Source: Rhodothermaceae bacterium Tc-Br11_B2g6_7 (GTDB lineage Bacteria > Bacteroidota > Rhodothermia > Rhodothermales > Salinibacteraceae). Taken from it: a stretch of DNA of 64,000 nt. Positions within the stretch are counted from its first letter, which is position 1. Each line of letters opens with the position of its first letter. The position numbers and the translations under genes are program-made. Positions 1-9,800 of this stretch are shown piece after piece. Below the pieces are notes generated by a model, which was given only the letters and a program-made list of their open reading frames with translations, did no database searches and was not told where the DNA came from. Location of the stretch: assembly GCA_001564055.1 (NCBI GenBank), contig LKNB01000002.1, forward strand, positions 1 to 64,000, read 5' to 3'.

Positions 1-317
1 CCAAGCTCGAACGCTGGAGTCGTATTCCGGGTTGGCTGCTGGTCACGAGCCGGCGCAGCACGGACGAGGTCCGCGACCAGGAAAATTATGCCGCCACCGC
101 ATGCGCCATCCAAAACCTGCAGCTCTATCTGTGGAGCCACGGCGTAGGGGTGAAGTGGACGACAGGACGCGTTACCCGCCATGCTGAGTTCTGGGAAATC
201 GTAGATGTGGATCCGAATAAGGAGCGCCTTGTGGGGCTGTTATGGTATGGGTATCCGGCTCATCAGCCAAAGAGCCAGCGGCGGTCGGTCTCGGCCGTCC
301 TCCAAAAACGACCCTGA
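1..317 (+). CDS. Nitroreductase family protein, C-terminal part (5' end outside window)
   Basis: Reading from base 3, an open frame of 104 codons runs to a TGA at 315-317. It contains stretches typical of the C-terminal half of FMN-dependent nitroreductases: NYAATACAIQNLQLYLWSHG, then GVKWTTGR, then GLLWYGYP. In this family the Ala/Gln-Asn helix and the following 'G-x-x-W-x-T-G' loop help bind FMN and form the dimer. The family uses NAD(P)H to reduce nitro compounds or quinones, but the substrate here cannot be read. The start codon lies upstream of the window. The frame ends 74 bp before the next small gene, so the two could be co-transcribed. Confidence 0.75.
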   Translation, partial: KLERWSRIPGWLLVTSRRSTDEVRDQENYAATACAIQNLQLYLWSHGVGVKWTTGRVTRHAEFWEIVDVDPNKERLVGLLWYGYPAHQPKSQRRSVSAVLQKRP

Positions 318-391
318 GGAAAACGCAACTTTACATTCATACGTCAGGTATCGCAGCGCATGTCTCCAACCACGGCACTATTCGTTCTGCC

Positions 392-679
392 ATGATCCTT
401 CCTGTGAACGCGTTTATGGGCGACGAATCGAAAACCCGAGGGGCAGCCGGCAGCCTTGCTGCTCACGTAACCCGCGACGTCTTTTATGAGCTAATAGGTA
501 GTTTTGAGGACCCGCCAACGCTCATAGAGGTGAAGAAAACCTGGCCCACACGGTACGTTTACTTTTTACAGCATCCGGCTGGCCTATTTTTTATGTCGGA
601 TGGCGACCGGCAGGATTTTTCGAACGCGCAGGTTATTCCGGTCGAGGACGTGCATTTCCCCATGGATTTTCACTTTTGA
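392..679 (+). CDS. Small protein of unknown function, tandem paralogue A (95 aa)
   Basis: I do not recognise this family. The ATG at 392 was chosen because the protein then starts MILPVN, matching the MMIPIS start of the next gene. An earlier ATG at 242 would overlap the nitroreductase frame. Residues about 28-92 align with the next protein through the same pattern: an A/V-T-x-DVFY block, a Pro-containing spacer, WPT, a Tyr, a LFF block, DF, then a V-I-x-VE block. There is no signal peptide, membrane segment or cysteine. The two proteins look like the products of a tandem duplication and probably form small alpha/beta domains. The function is unknown. Confidence 0.6.
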   Translation: MILPVNAFMGDESKTRGAAGSLAAHVTRDVFYELIGSFEDPPTLIEVKKTWPTRYVYFLQHPAGLFFMSDGDRQDFSNAQVIPVEDVHFPMDFHF

Positions 680-696
680 TTGGCCGATCCACACCC

Positions 697-966
697 ATGA
701 TGATTCCCATTTCTTCCGGCAGCGGTTCGGCGGGCGGCAGTTTACTGGCTGAGGTCACCGTAGACGTGTTTTATGCGATGCTGGAGCGTCAGGAGGCCCC
801 GATCGTTCTTCATCGGGAAGCCGGTTGGCCAACCCAGCACACCTATGTGACGCGGTGGCAGGGAATGCTCTTCTTTTTCAAAAACCGCAGCCCTACAGAT
901 TTCTCCACCCGTGCGGATGTGATCGAGGTAGAAAATATCTACCAATCCTGGAGCCAGGTTGGGTGA
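697..966 (+). CDS. Small protein of unknown function, tandem paralogue B (89 aa)
   Basis: This is the second copy of the small-protein family, beginning 17 bp after the first copy ends. The ATG at 697 (or 700) is preferred over a TTG at 676 that would overlap the upstream stop. Conserved with copy A are GGSL-x-A-E-V-T-x-DVFY, WPT, LFFF, TDFS and DVIEVE. The Gly/Ser-rich N-terminal 18 residues are variable. No localisation signal is seen. The shared length, orientation and spacing suggest one transcript with copy A. No function can be assigned. Confidence 0.6.
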   Translation: MMIPISSGSGSAGGSLLAEVTVDVFYAMLERQEAPIVLHREAGWPTQHTYVTRWQGMLFFFKNRSPTDFSTRADVIEVENIYQSWSQVG

Positions 967-1273
967 GGGGACGTCCTTCTCACAGGTAGCGGCCTATAGC
1001 AAGTGGAGCAGAAGTGCAGGGTACGATGCGCTAAAGGTCACGCATGCCTGCAGCATATGGTCATGGCGGAAAGCTGCGCTGGTACAGATGTTGCGCATGT
1101 TGACAGATAGGCCCGCTTGATAGCATCGGGCGCATGAGTTTCCTGCGAAAGCAGGGGCAGGCCCCGGATCTTTCCCTGCGGGCGTAGTTTTCTGCCGACA
1201 GATTTTCTCACGTAATCCATGGGCGAGCCTGTAGCGCTCGCGCGTCTCCATCACCACTACCGTTGCCTTCCCT
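967..1273. other. 307-bp intergenic region with small hairpins upstream of the sulfate-activation gene
   Basis: No convincing coding frame or RNA gene is seen here. The stretch holds a TTGACA hexamer at 1100-1105 without a clear -10 element. It also holds a 5-bp hairpin with a GAAA tetraloop (1142-1155), immediately followed by a GGGG/CCCC stem (1154-1165). It probably contains the promoter and leader of the downstream ATP sulfurylase/APS kinase gene. No known riboswitch core (for example SAM or cobalamin) was recognised. Confidence 0.4.
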
Positions 1274-3046
1274 ATGGCCAACGCCTCTCTCATTGAACCC
1301 CATGGCGGTACGCTGTGCAACCTGCTCGTCTCCGACGAGCGCGCGGCAAAGCTAAAGAAAGAAGCCGTCACCATCCCGTCTGTTACCCTCACCGAACGGC
1401 AGCTGTGCGACCTGGAGCTGCTCTTAAACGGTGGTTTCTCGCCCCTCACCGGCTTTCTGACCCGGGACGAGTACCGCAGTGTCGTTAACGACATGCGCAT
1501 GCCTGACGGCACCCTCTGGCCCATGCCGATCACGCTGGATGTGGACGGCGATACCGCTGCTAATGTGGAGGTCGGCGGCAAGGTCGCTCTCCGCGATAAG
1601 ACGGGGTTGCTGCTGGCGCTCCTCACGGTAGAGGACGTGTGGAAGCCAAACAAGCACCGCGAGGCCGAGCAGGTCTTTCAGACGCAGGACCGTGCCCACC
1701 CGGCGGTGGACTACCTCTTTACCGAGGCCGGTGACTTTTACGTGGGCGGCGCGCTGGAAGGTATTCAGCTCCCCCGGCATTATGACTTCCGCGACTTCCG
1801 TTTCACGCCGGGCGAACTGCGGGCCCAGTTTGCGGCGCAGGGCTGGGACCGCGTGATTGCGTTCCAGACGCGCAACCCGATGCACCGGGCCCACAAGGAG
1901 CTTACCGATCGTGCGGCAGCCGATATCGAAGGCCACCTGCTGATTCACCCGGTGGTTGGCATGACCAAGCCGGGCGACGTAGACCACTTTACCCGGGTGC
2001 GCTGCTACAAGGAGCTGTTGGAGCACTATCCGGACGGCACAGCCGCCATGAGTCTGCTGCCCTTGGCCATGCGCATGGCCGGGCCGCGCGAAGCCCTCTG
2101 GCACGCCCTCATTCGTAAAAACTATGGCTGCACCCACTTCATTGTGGGTCGCGACCACGCCGGCTGCAGCGACGCTGACGGTGAGGATTTTTACGGCCCT
2201 TATGACTCGCAAGACCTCGTCAAAAAGCATGAGGAAGAGGTTGGCATTCAGCTGGTGCCGTTCCGCCTCATGGTATACGCGCCCGCCATCGACGGCTATA
2301 AGCCGATTGACGAAGTAGAAGAGGACGAGGAAACGCTAAGCATCTCGGGCACCGAGCTGCGCCGTCGCCTCTCCACCGGCGAAGAGATCCCGGATTGGTT
2401 CTCGTATCCAGACGTGGTGCGCACGCTACGGCGCTCCTATCCGGCCCGTGATCAGCAAGGGTTCACGGTCTTCATGACTGGGCTCTCCGGATCCGGTAAG
2501 TCGACGGTGGCGAACGCCCTTAAGAACCGGCTGCAGGAGTACACCGACCGCCCCGTCACCCTGCTGGATGGCGATATTGTGCGGCGCCACCTGAGCAAAG
2601 GGCTGGGCTTCTCGAAAGAGGATCGCTCCACGAACGTGCAGCGCATCGGCTTCGTCGCCAGCGAGATCACGAAGCACGGCGGCGTGGCCATCTGTGCTCC
2701 GATTGCTCCCTACGCCGCCGACCGCAAAGCCAATCGCGACCTCGTGGAAAGTACCACCGGTGGCTACGTGGAGGTCTTTATTGACTGCCCGCTGGAGGTC
2801 TGCGAAGAGCGGGACGTGAAGGGGCTCTACGCCAAAGCCCGCGCCGGCGTGATCAAGAACTTTACGGGGATCGACGATCCTTACGAAGCGCCGGGTAACC
2901 CCGAGGTTGTATGCAAGACGGCCGAGGAAACCATCGAAGAAAGCGTGGACGAGGTGCTGGCCAAGCTCATTGACCTCGGTTACATCCACGTCCCAGAAAC
3001 CCACACGAATGGGCTGGTCACCAATGGCGTGAAGGAGTTGGCGTAA
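1274..3046 (+). CDS. sat/cysC: Bifunctional ATP sulfurylase / APS kinase (Sat-CysC fusion)
   Basis: This 590-residue fusion carries out the first two steps of cytosolic sulfate activation: ATP plus sulfate to APS, then APS plus ATP to PAPS. The N-terminal PUA-like and sulfurylase domains (about 1-390) show QTRN at 198-201, the HRAH motif at 204-207 and GRDHAG at 292-297, which form the ATP/sulfate site. The C-terminal APS kinase (about 395-580) has the P-loop GLSGSGKS at 403-410, a DGD stretch and the FTGIDDPYE substrate-binding region. The length fits the Aquifex-type fusion. No other cysteine or sulfite genes lie beside it, so PAPS use must be encoded elsewhere. A long leader precedes it and a terminator-like hairpin follows. 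Confidence 0.95.
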   Translation: MANASLIEPHGGTLCNLLVSDERAAKLKKEAVTIPSVTLTERQLCDLELLLNGGFSPLTGFLTRDEYRSVVNDMRMPDGTLWPMPITLDVDGDTAANVEVGGKVALRDKTGLLLALLTVEDVWKPNKHREAEQVFQTQDRAHPAVDYLFTEAGDFYVGGALEGIQLPRHYDFRDFRFTPGELRAQFAAQGWDRVIAFQTRNPMHRAHKELTDRAAADIEGHLLIHPVVGMTKPGDVDHFTRVRCYKELLEHYPDGTAAMSLLPLAMRMAGPREALWHALIRKNYGCTHFIVGRDHAGCSDADGEDFYGPYDSQDLVKKHEEEVGIQLVPFRLMVYAPAIDGYKPIDEVEEDEETLSISGTELRRRLSTGEEIPDWFSYPDVVRTLRRSYPARDQQGFTVFMTGLSGSGKSTVANALKNRLQEYTDRPVTLLDGDIVRRHLSKGLGFSKEDRSTNVQRIGFVASEITKHGGVAICAPIAPYAADRKANRDLVESTTGGYVEVFIDCPLEVCEERDVKGLYAKARAGVIKNFTGIDDPYEAPGNPEVVCKTAEETIEESVDEVLAKLIDLGYIHVPETHTNGLVTNGVKELA

Positions 3047-3050
3047 CGTG

Positions 3051-3109
3051 CCCCCAGTGCCAAACGCAGGATCGACCCTCATGTCGGCTCAACCGGCGTG
3101 GGGGTTTCT
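3051..3109 (+). terminator. Possible intrinsic terminator after sat/cysC
   Basis: Five bases after the stop codon, CCCCCA (3051-3056) plus GCC can pair with GGC plus TGGGGG (3095-3104), with a small internal mismatch and a long loop. A T-rich TTTCT run follows. The long loop makes it a weak terminator candidate. The rest of the 3047-3325 gap holds nothing I can assign. Confidence 0.35.
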
Positions 3110-3325
3110 GTGTTATCTTGCCTCGCTCTCGAAAAACGCGGATGCAACGAGGCATGCATCGGGCCGGGGCAGCAGGCGCACCGCTTCAGAGAATGCCTGC
3201 TGCATTTGAAGGGTAGCGGCGTGTTCGATCGGGGTCCCAACGCGCAAACTCCGGTCCGGATGGTTCGTACGACCGGCTACTCCTACAGCTGATACCAATG
3301 TTGTTCTATCCCAACCCTGTTACCT

Positions 3326-4399
3326 ATGGCTTCGCTCGATTCGCAGTTGCTGTTCGATCTTCTGTCCACCCCCAGCGTGACTGGCTTTGAGGCACCGGGG
3401 CAGCGCGTATGGTCTTCCTACGTGGCTAATCATGCGGACCGCGTGGAAAGTGACGCCTATGGCACAGCCTGGGCTACGTTGGACGGGCAGGCGGAGCGTC
3501 CGCGCCTGATGCTGGAAGCTCACGTCGACGAGATCGGCTTTATGGTGCAGCACATTACCGACGAGGGTTTTCTACACATTGTGGCGGTCGGAGGCTCAGA
3601 CAAGGCCATCGCCCGCGCCCGGCGTGTGCATGTATTCGGGGATAACGGACGCGTGACGGGCGTGATTGGGCACACCGCTATACACCTCCGCAATCGACGC
3701 AACGATAAGGTCCCTAAGTGGGAAGACCTTTACATTGACATCGGCGCTTCCAGCGCGGACGAAGTGCGAGAACAGGGTATTCGGGTCGGGCACCACGCGG
3801 TATATGCGGAAGGGCCAGAGGAGCTGCGCGATGGTCATATCGTGGGCCGGGCGATCGACAACCGCCTCGGCGGCTACATCATCGCTCAGGTGATGAAGAA
3901 GCTGGCGCACGCCGGTGGCCGCCCCGCAGCCACGGTGTTCGCTGTGAACTCGGTGCAGGAAGAGATTGGCGGACACGGAGCAAAGATGATTACGCATCGC
4001 CTCCGGCCAGACGTGGCCCTCTGCTTCGATGTGACGCACGCCACCGACACCCCCGGCGTCAGCAAAGCCAAGTATGGCAACGTCAAAATTGACGGCGGGC
4101 CGACGCTCAATCATGGCTCGGCGAATCACCCGGTAGTGGTGCAGCGCCTCATTGCCGTGGCTGAGCAGCACGACCTGCCTATTCAGCACGAGGCTAACTC
4201 GCGGTACACAGGCACGGACACCGACAAAATATTCAACTCGCGGTCGGGCGTGCCCAGCGCCCTGGTCTCGGTGCCCCTTCGCTACATGCACTCGCCCAAC
4301 GAGCGCATCAGCATGCAGGACGTCGCGCATTGCGTCGACTTGCTCACCGCTTTTGTGCACGATCTGCAAGCAGACGAAGACTTTGCCGTAGCGCTGTAG
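3326..4399 (+). CDS. M42-family glutamyl aminopeptidase / cellulase-like metallopeptidase
   Basis: This 357-residue protein belongs to the M42 family of cytosolic tetrahedral (TET) aminopeptidases, which trim peptides from the N-terminus with two metal ions. All expected ligands and catalytic residues are visible: H66 and D68 in EAHVDEIG, D178 in GRAIDNRLGG, catalytic E212 and metal ligand E213 in QEEIGGHG, D235 in FDVTHA and H322 in YMHSPNE. The inserted dimerisation beta domain lies at about 70-165. Some M42 members are annotated as endoglucanases, but the peptidase role is better supported for the family. It stands alone, followed 59 bp later by yjbQ on the same strand. Confidence 0.9.
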   Translation: MASLDSQLLFDLLSTPSVTGFEAPGQRVWSSYVANHADRVESDAYGTAWATLDGQAERPRLMLEAHVDEIGFMVQHITDEGFLHIVAVGGSDKAIARARRVHVFGDNGRVTGVIGHTAIHLRNRRNDKVPKWEDLYIDIGASSADEVREQGIRVGHHAVYAEGPEELRDGHIVGRAIDNRLGGYIIAQVMKKLAHAGGRPAATVFAVNSVQEEIGGHGAKMITHRLRPDVALCFDVTHATDTPGVSKAKYGNVKIDGGPTLNHGSANHPVVVQRLIAVAEQHDLPIQHEANSRYTGTDTDKIFNSRSGVPSALVSVPLRYMHSPNERISMQDVAHCVDLLTAFVHDLQADEDFAVAL

Positions 4400-4458
4400 C
4401 AGCCCTTCGCCTGGGACGACGTCATTCGCCGCCTACTTCATTGCCTTAAGGACGCCCT

Positions 4459-4884
4459 ATGTGGACCCAGCACTCGCTCACGCTCGATCCCCACCCGCGC
4501 GGCTTTCATCTCATCACGGACGCAGTCCGCGACGGCGTGCCTGACCTGGACGCGTTCGCGGTAGGGCTTGCGCACGTGTTCATTCAGCACACCTCCGCTT
4601 CGCTCACCCTCAACGAAAACGCCAGCCCGGATGTCCGTGGTGACTTCGAGCGGCACATGAACCGTATGGTGCCGGAGAATCAGCCCTACTACGAGCACAC
4701 GCTGGAAGGCTCTGACGATATGCCTGCGCACATAAAGGCTTCGCTTATGGGCTCCGGGCTAACCCTCCCGATCCGCGATGGTGATTTTGCCTTCGGTACG
4801 TGGCAGGGGATCTACCTCTGCGAACACCGCGACAACGGCGGGCCGCGCCATCTGGTGGTGACGATCAGCGGGGAGCCGCGCTAA
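4459..4884 (+). CDS. yjbQ: YjbQ / UPF0047 family protein
   Basis: This 141-residue protein has the full YjbQ signature: FIQHTSASL with H44, GSDDMPAHIKASL with H91, and GTWQGIYLCEHRD near the C-terminus. The family forms trimers with a conserved His-rich metal pocket. E. coli YjbQ shows weak thiamine-phosphate synthase activity in vitro, but the physiological substrate is unsettled. It follows the M42 peptidase in the same direction and ends convergently with glgB, leaving only 27 bp between the stops. Confidence 0.9.
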   Translation: MWTQHSLTLDPHPRGFHLITDAVRDGVPDLDAFAVGLAHVFIQHTSASLTLNENASPDVRGDFERHMNRMVPENQPYYEHTLEGSDDMPAHIKASLMGSGLTLPIRDGDFAFGTWQGIYLCEHRDNGGPRHLVVTISGEPR

Positions 4885-4911
4885 CCGCCTGCTACGCGAC
4901 CCCACGACAGG

Positions 4912-6807
4912 CTACGCTGTGTCCTCGTTGGCCTCTTCCTGTGCGGGGGTCAGGATCAGCATGCTAAGCGGGGGGAGCGTCAGGACAGCCGAAAAAGGGC
5001 GTCCATGATACGGGACGGGTGTCGTCTTTACACCGCCGTAATTTCCCATACCGCCACCGCCATACACGCTCGCGTCGCTGTTGAGCACTTCCTCCCAGCG
5101 GCAATCGTAGGGCAGCCCGACGCGGTAATTCTCGCGCGGCACTGGCGTCAGGTTCAGTACAAACACGAGCTCTTCGCGTCCATTGGTGCGCCGGTACGAG
5201 AGTACGGAGTTGGCGGAGTCGTTGAAGTCGATCCACTCAAACCCGTTCGCGCTGTCGTCCCAGAGCGCCGGGTGGGTGCGGTAGAGCGTCAGCAGGTCCT
5301 TCACCCATCGCTGTAGGTGACCGTGCAGGGGCTCCTCCAGCAGGTGCCAGTCTATGGAATGGTTGTGGTTCCATTCGTTGTACTGGCCAAACTCGTTCCC
5401 CATGAAGAGGAGCTTCTTTCCCGGATGACCGGTCATGTGGCCATACAGTAAGCGCAAGTTGGCGGCTTTTTGCCAGTCGTCCCCAGGCATTTTGCCCCAC
5501 ATCGACCCTTTGCCATGCACCACTTCATCATGCGAGAGGGGGAGCAGGTATTGCTCAGAGAAGGCGTACACGAGCGAGAACGTGAGGCTGTCGTGATGAT
5601 ACGTGCGATGCACAGGGTCCTTCGACATATAGAGCAGCGTATCGTGCATCCACCCCATGTTCCACTTGTAGAGGAAGCCGAGGCCGTCATTGTAGGTAGG
5701 CGTTGAGACGCCCGGGTAGGCCGTCGACTCCTCCGCCAGCGTCATGGCCGTAGGGTAGTACGAGAAGACGGTCTCGTTCATCTGCTTGATGAAGTCGATG
5801 GCTTCCAGGTTTTCCCGTCCGCCAAACATGTTGGGCGACCACTGATCCCCGCGGCTGTAGTCGCGGTACAGCATAGAGGCCACCGCGTCCACGCGCAGTC
5901 CGTCAATGTGGTATTCATCCAGCCAGAACAGGGCGTTGCCGACGAGGAAATTCCGTACGCCCGGCTTGTTGTAGTCAAATACGAGCGTGCCCCAGTCGGG
6001 GTGGTAGCGCATCTGCGGGTCGTCGTACTCATAGAGGGTAGAGCCATCAAAATAGACCAGCCCCTGCGGATCCGGTGCGAAGTGGCCCGGCACCCAGTCC
6101 AGGATAACGCCAATGCCGTGTTGATGGAGCGTATCCACGAGGTACTTGAAGTCGGCCGGCGAGCCGTACCGATGCGTAGGCGCATAGAACCCTACCACCT
6201 GATAGCCCCAGGAGCCATAATACGGATGCTCCATCACGGGCATTAACTCCACGTGCGTGAAGCCCATCTCCTTCACGTACTGGGCCAGGGGCTCAGCAAC
6301 GCTGCGATAGTCAAGGGATTCCCCTGGGTCGCCATGCTTCCAGGAGCCCAGATGCACTTCATACACCGATACGGGCTGCTTCAGGGTCTCCGGGCCTTCG
6401 CGAGCGTCCATCCACTCATCGTCAGCCCACTCATAGTCAAGCTCGGTAATGATGGACGAGAGGCCCTCGGTGAAGCTACCGCCCGAGGCTGGGGCTTCCA
6501 TGGCAAACCCGTAGGGGTCCGTTTTGTCGGCGGCATGTCCGCCGCGGGCGACGCGGAATTTGTAGGCATCGCCCGGCTTGGCGCCCCGCACGTACACTTC
6601 CCAGAGCCCGGCTTCTACCCGCTTCATGGGATGCGCCTCGGCGTTCCAGTCGTTAAACGTGCCAATGACCGCCACATCGGTGGCGTTGGGCGCCCAGGTG
6701 CCAAACCAGCACCCCTGCTGATTTGGATGCGCTCCCATCTTGCGGTACGGGCGGACGTGTGTGCCTTGATTCCAATAGTAGAAGTCGTCGTTGTCGAACA
6801 GCGGCAT
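4912..6807 (-). CDS. glgB: 1,4-alpha-glucan branching enzyme
   Basis: This 631-residue GH13 subfamily 9 enzyme makes alpha-1,6 branches in linear alpha-glucan. An N-terminal CBM48 domain occupies about 25-110 (WAPNA, FNDWN). The (beta/alpha)8 barrel carries D307 as nucleophile in [10 protein letters not shown], the E359/E360 pair in LAEEST as general acid region and D427 in SHDEVVHGK as transition-state stabiliser. The C-terminal beta domain ends near 620. It lacks the extra N1 domain of the E. coli enzyme, so it is a short-form GlgB. It is the last gene of the glgE-treS/mak-glgB operon, 18 bp after the fusion gene, as expected for the GlgE pathway where GlgB branches the glucan that GlgE extends. 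Confidence 0.95.
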   Translation of the reverse strand: MPLFDNDDFYYWNQGTHVRPYRKMGAHPNQQGCWFGTWAPNATDVAVIGTFNDWNAEAHPMKRVEAGLWEVYVRGAKPGDAYKFRVARGGHAADKTDPYGFAMEAPASGGSFTEGLSSIITELDYEWADDEWMDAREGPETLKQPVSVYEVHLGSWKHGDPGESLDYRSVAEPLAQYVKEMGFTHVELMPVMEHPYYGSWGYQVVGFYAPTHRYGSPADFKYLVDTLHQHGIGVILDWVPGHFAPDPQGLVYFDGSTLYEYDDPQMRYHPDWGTLVFDYNKPGVRNFLVGNALFWLDEYHIDGLRVDAVASMLYRDYSRGDQWSPNMFGGRENLEAIDFIKQMNETVFSYYPTAMTLAEESTAYPGVSTPTYNDGLGFLYKWNMGWMHDTLLYMSKDPVHRTYHHDSLTFSLVYAFSEQYLLPLSHDEVVHGKGSMWGKMPGDDWQKAANLRLLYGHMTGHPGKKLLFMGNEFGQYNEWNHNHSIDWHLLEEPLHGHLQRWVKDLLTLYRTHPALWDDSANGFEWIDFNDSANSVLSYRRTNGREELVFVLNLTPVPRENYRVGLPYDCRWEEVLNSDASVYGGGGMGNYGGVKTTPVPYHGRPFSAVLTLPPLSMLILTPAQEEANEDTA

Positions 6808-6825
6808 AGGGCGCGGAGGGAGGGT

Positions 6826-9800
6826 TCAGGAGGTAGCGGGAGGAGAAGCGTCCAGCGTGGTCTCTGGAATGGCGCGGAGCACGCGCCGGAGGCCGATGAG
6901 CGGGAGCCACGTCCAGGAGGGACGCTGGTCGTGCTCGTAGCGGACTTCATACAGGGCTTTTTCGAGGAGGAAGGCCCACAGCATGAGCGGTTGCTGCTGC
7001 GGAGAAAACAGAAAGACGGCGTCTCCAGCAGCGTTCTTGTAGCTCGTCAGAAAGGAACGCTCAACCCAGCGGTACAGCAGCCGGCTCCAGGCTGCCAGGT
7101 CTTCGTCCTTGCTGGTGCGTTCAGACCAGGCCGCGTGGATCGCGTAGTCGAACGAACGTAGCATCCCGGCCACATCGCGCATAGCGTAATCTTTCGCCCG
7201 GCGCTCTTGCAACGAACGCGCGGGCTCCCCTTCAAAGTCGAGGATGTAGAGCTCGCCGGTGGCACGGATGGTTTGTCCGAGATGATAGTCGCCATGGATC
7301 CGAATGCGATGGGCAGACATGGAGCTCTCGCGTACACGGTCCAGGCCGGCGGTTACCTGATCCCACGGTATGTCGCCAGCGTCGGCTACGTCGGAGGATT
7401 TCAAGAGGGCACGCGTGCGCTTCACCTCCGCCGCCAGGCGGTCGGCAAGGGCTGGCGCATCATCGGCGTCCGGTGGAGCTGGGGCGAGGTCTGGGCCTTT
7501 ACCGGCAGCCAGCGCACGGTGCATCTCGGCGGTGCGCACGCCCAGCGTATTCGCGAGGGCCAGCATCTCAGGCGCCAGCTCTTCCAGCAGCACGGGAGGC
7601 TCCTCCGCGTCGGCGGGTGCTTCCTGTGGGGTGGGGGCGGCCATGTCCTCGGCCCGGTCCAGGAAGCGCCCAATGGTGGCCCGGGCATAGGTCCAGCCAT
7701 CGGCCTCGACCGGGAGGCCTTCCTGGAGGATCCCGATGTCAATGGTCGTACCGCCGCGCTTGAAGTAGAGGTGCCCGTGGAGCCGTGGAATGAACTCGAA
7801 CTGTTGCGCTGTCAGGTGCTCCAGCAGCTCGGATTCGGGGTTTTGCCCGGCTACCAGGCGACGATACAGCTTGATGTAGTAGCGACGATCGATCAGGGCC
7901 GAGGAGTTCGACTGTTCGCCTCGCAGCGGGTGAGCCTCGGATACGGAGGCACGGCGCACATCGGGTTCGAGGTCCGAGAGGTAAATGCCCTTGAGGGAGC
8001 GGCTATTGGCCTCCCGCTGCCACCACTGAAACAGGATGAGCCAGAACGCACTCCAGCTCGTAGCATCGATCAGCACGTTGGTCCCAGCAGGGCCCTCTAC
8101 CAGGGCCAGCGGGGCGGAAGGGGCGACCTCCTCCAGGCGCTCAGCTTCGTTGCCGGAGACCTGGGTGAGCGGCAAGAGGTAGTGCTCCGTTGCGTCGTCG
8201 GTAAAGCGTACTTCAATGATGGTGAGATACACCCGTGGCTCGCGGCGTATGCGTACGGCATCGGCAATGGAGACGCCGGCGATAGTGCGGCCCTTGCTGC
8301 CATACCACCGCTGCTTCTGCAGGTAGGCGGGCAGCAGGGCTTCAAGTTGCGCCATGCTGCCGTTCTCCGCCAGGGTACGCACGAGCAAGTTCTGGATCCC
8401 CTCGCTCACCTGTAACCGCGGTAGGGTGCGGGCGTCGCGCGGGGCTTCGTGGTCCTGGAAATCGGCCAACTGGTCCGGTTTCTCGTCCAACGCCTCCTGT
8501 GGTTTAAGCACAAACCAGTGCCACGCATGCGGCCCCAACAGCAGGTGATACGGCGTATCGGGCTCGATTTTCGGGAAGGGCGTCTGGCCCAGCAGTTCGA
8601 CGGGCACCAACCCTTCGATGCTCTCCACCGCCGGAAGGAAGGCGGATTGGGTAAAGCGTGCAAGGTTGGCGATCACCAGAATCTTCTCCCCCTCGTAGGC
8701 CCGCACAAACGCAAAGATGGCTTCGTTCTCCACCGGAAGTACTTCGAGGGTCCCGCGCCCGAACACGCGCACATGCTGCCGCCGGAGCGCCAGAATGCGC
8801 CGGGTGAAGGAGAGGAGGGAGTGCGGGTCCTCGCTGGCATCCTCCACATTGACCGTTTCGTACCCATAGCGCCCATCCGTCACGGGCGGCAGGAACAGGC
8901 GGTGTGCAGAGGCACGCGAGAAGCCGCCATGTTTGTCGGGCGACCACTGCATGGGGGTACGGACTCCATTGCGGTCGCCGAGAAACGGGTCGTCGCCCAT
9001 CCCGATTTCGTCGCCATAGTAGAGCACCGGGCTGCCCTGAAGGGAGAGCAGCAGCGCATTCATGAGTTCAATGCGGCGGCGGTCACCGCCAAGGAGGGGC
9101 GCCAGCCGCCGCCGAATTCCTACATTGATGCGAAAGCGGCTGTCTGATGCATATTCGTTATACATGTAGTCCCGCTCCTCGTCCGTCACCATCTCCAGCG
9201 TCAACTCGTCGTGGTTGCGCAGGAAGAGGGCCCACTGGGCATCTGCGGGGATGCCGTCGGTCAGCTCGAGCATCTCCACGAGCGGGCGCCGGTTTTCGCG
9301 CCGGAGCGACATAAACATGCGCGGCATGATGGGGAAGTTGAAGGCCATCTGTACGCCGGTCCCGCGCAGTGTGCCATCGGCATCTGTGACCTCGTCCCCA
9401 AAGTAAGGCAAGGTGTCCTCGGGCCATTGATTCGCTTCTGCCAGCAGCACCTTGCCCGGGCCATACCGCTCGTCCACGGCGGTGCGCAGTTCCTCAATAT
9501 AGGCCAGCGTCTCGGGCAGGTTTTCGCAGCTGGTGCCTTGCCGCTGAAAGAGGTAGGGTACGGCATCCAGGCGCAGCCCGTCCACGCCCATGTCGAACCA
9601 GAAAAACATGACCCGCTTCATCGCCTCGCGCACCTCGGGGTTGTCATAGTTGAGGTCGGGCTGATGGCTAAAGAAGCGGTGCCAGTAGTACTTCTGCGCC
9701 TTTTGGTCCCAGGCCCAGTTCGAGACTTCGGTGTCGGTAAAGATGATGCGGGCATCTGCGTACTTCTCGGTGGTCTCGCTCCAGACGTACCAGTCGTGCT

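Noticed and set aside
205-489. Open frame of 94 codons at the left edge
   Set aside because: It overlaps the nitroreductase end and the first small paralogue in a different frame, and its sequence is Arg/Ser/Cys-rich as expected for a shadow.
3098-3292. Short open frame in the gap after sat/cysC
   Set aside because: No start signal, no recognisable motif and atypical Cys/Arg-rich composition. The gap more likely holds a terminator and promoter.
6253-8415. Long plus-strand open frames (302 and 402 codons)
   Set aside because: They are antisense to the glgB and treS-maltokinase genes, which show full catalytic motifs. The plus-strand products have no recognisable features.
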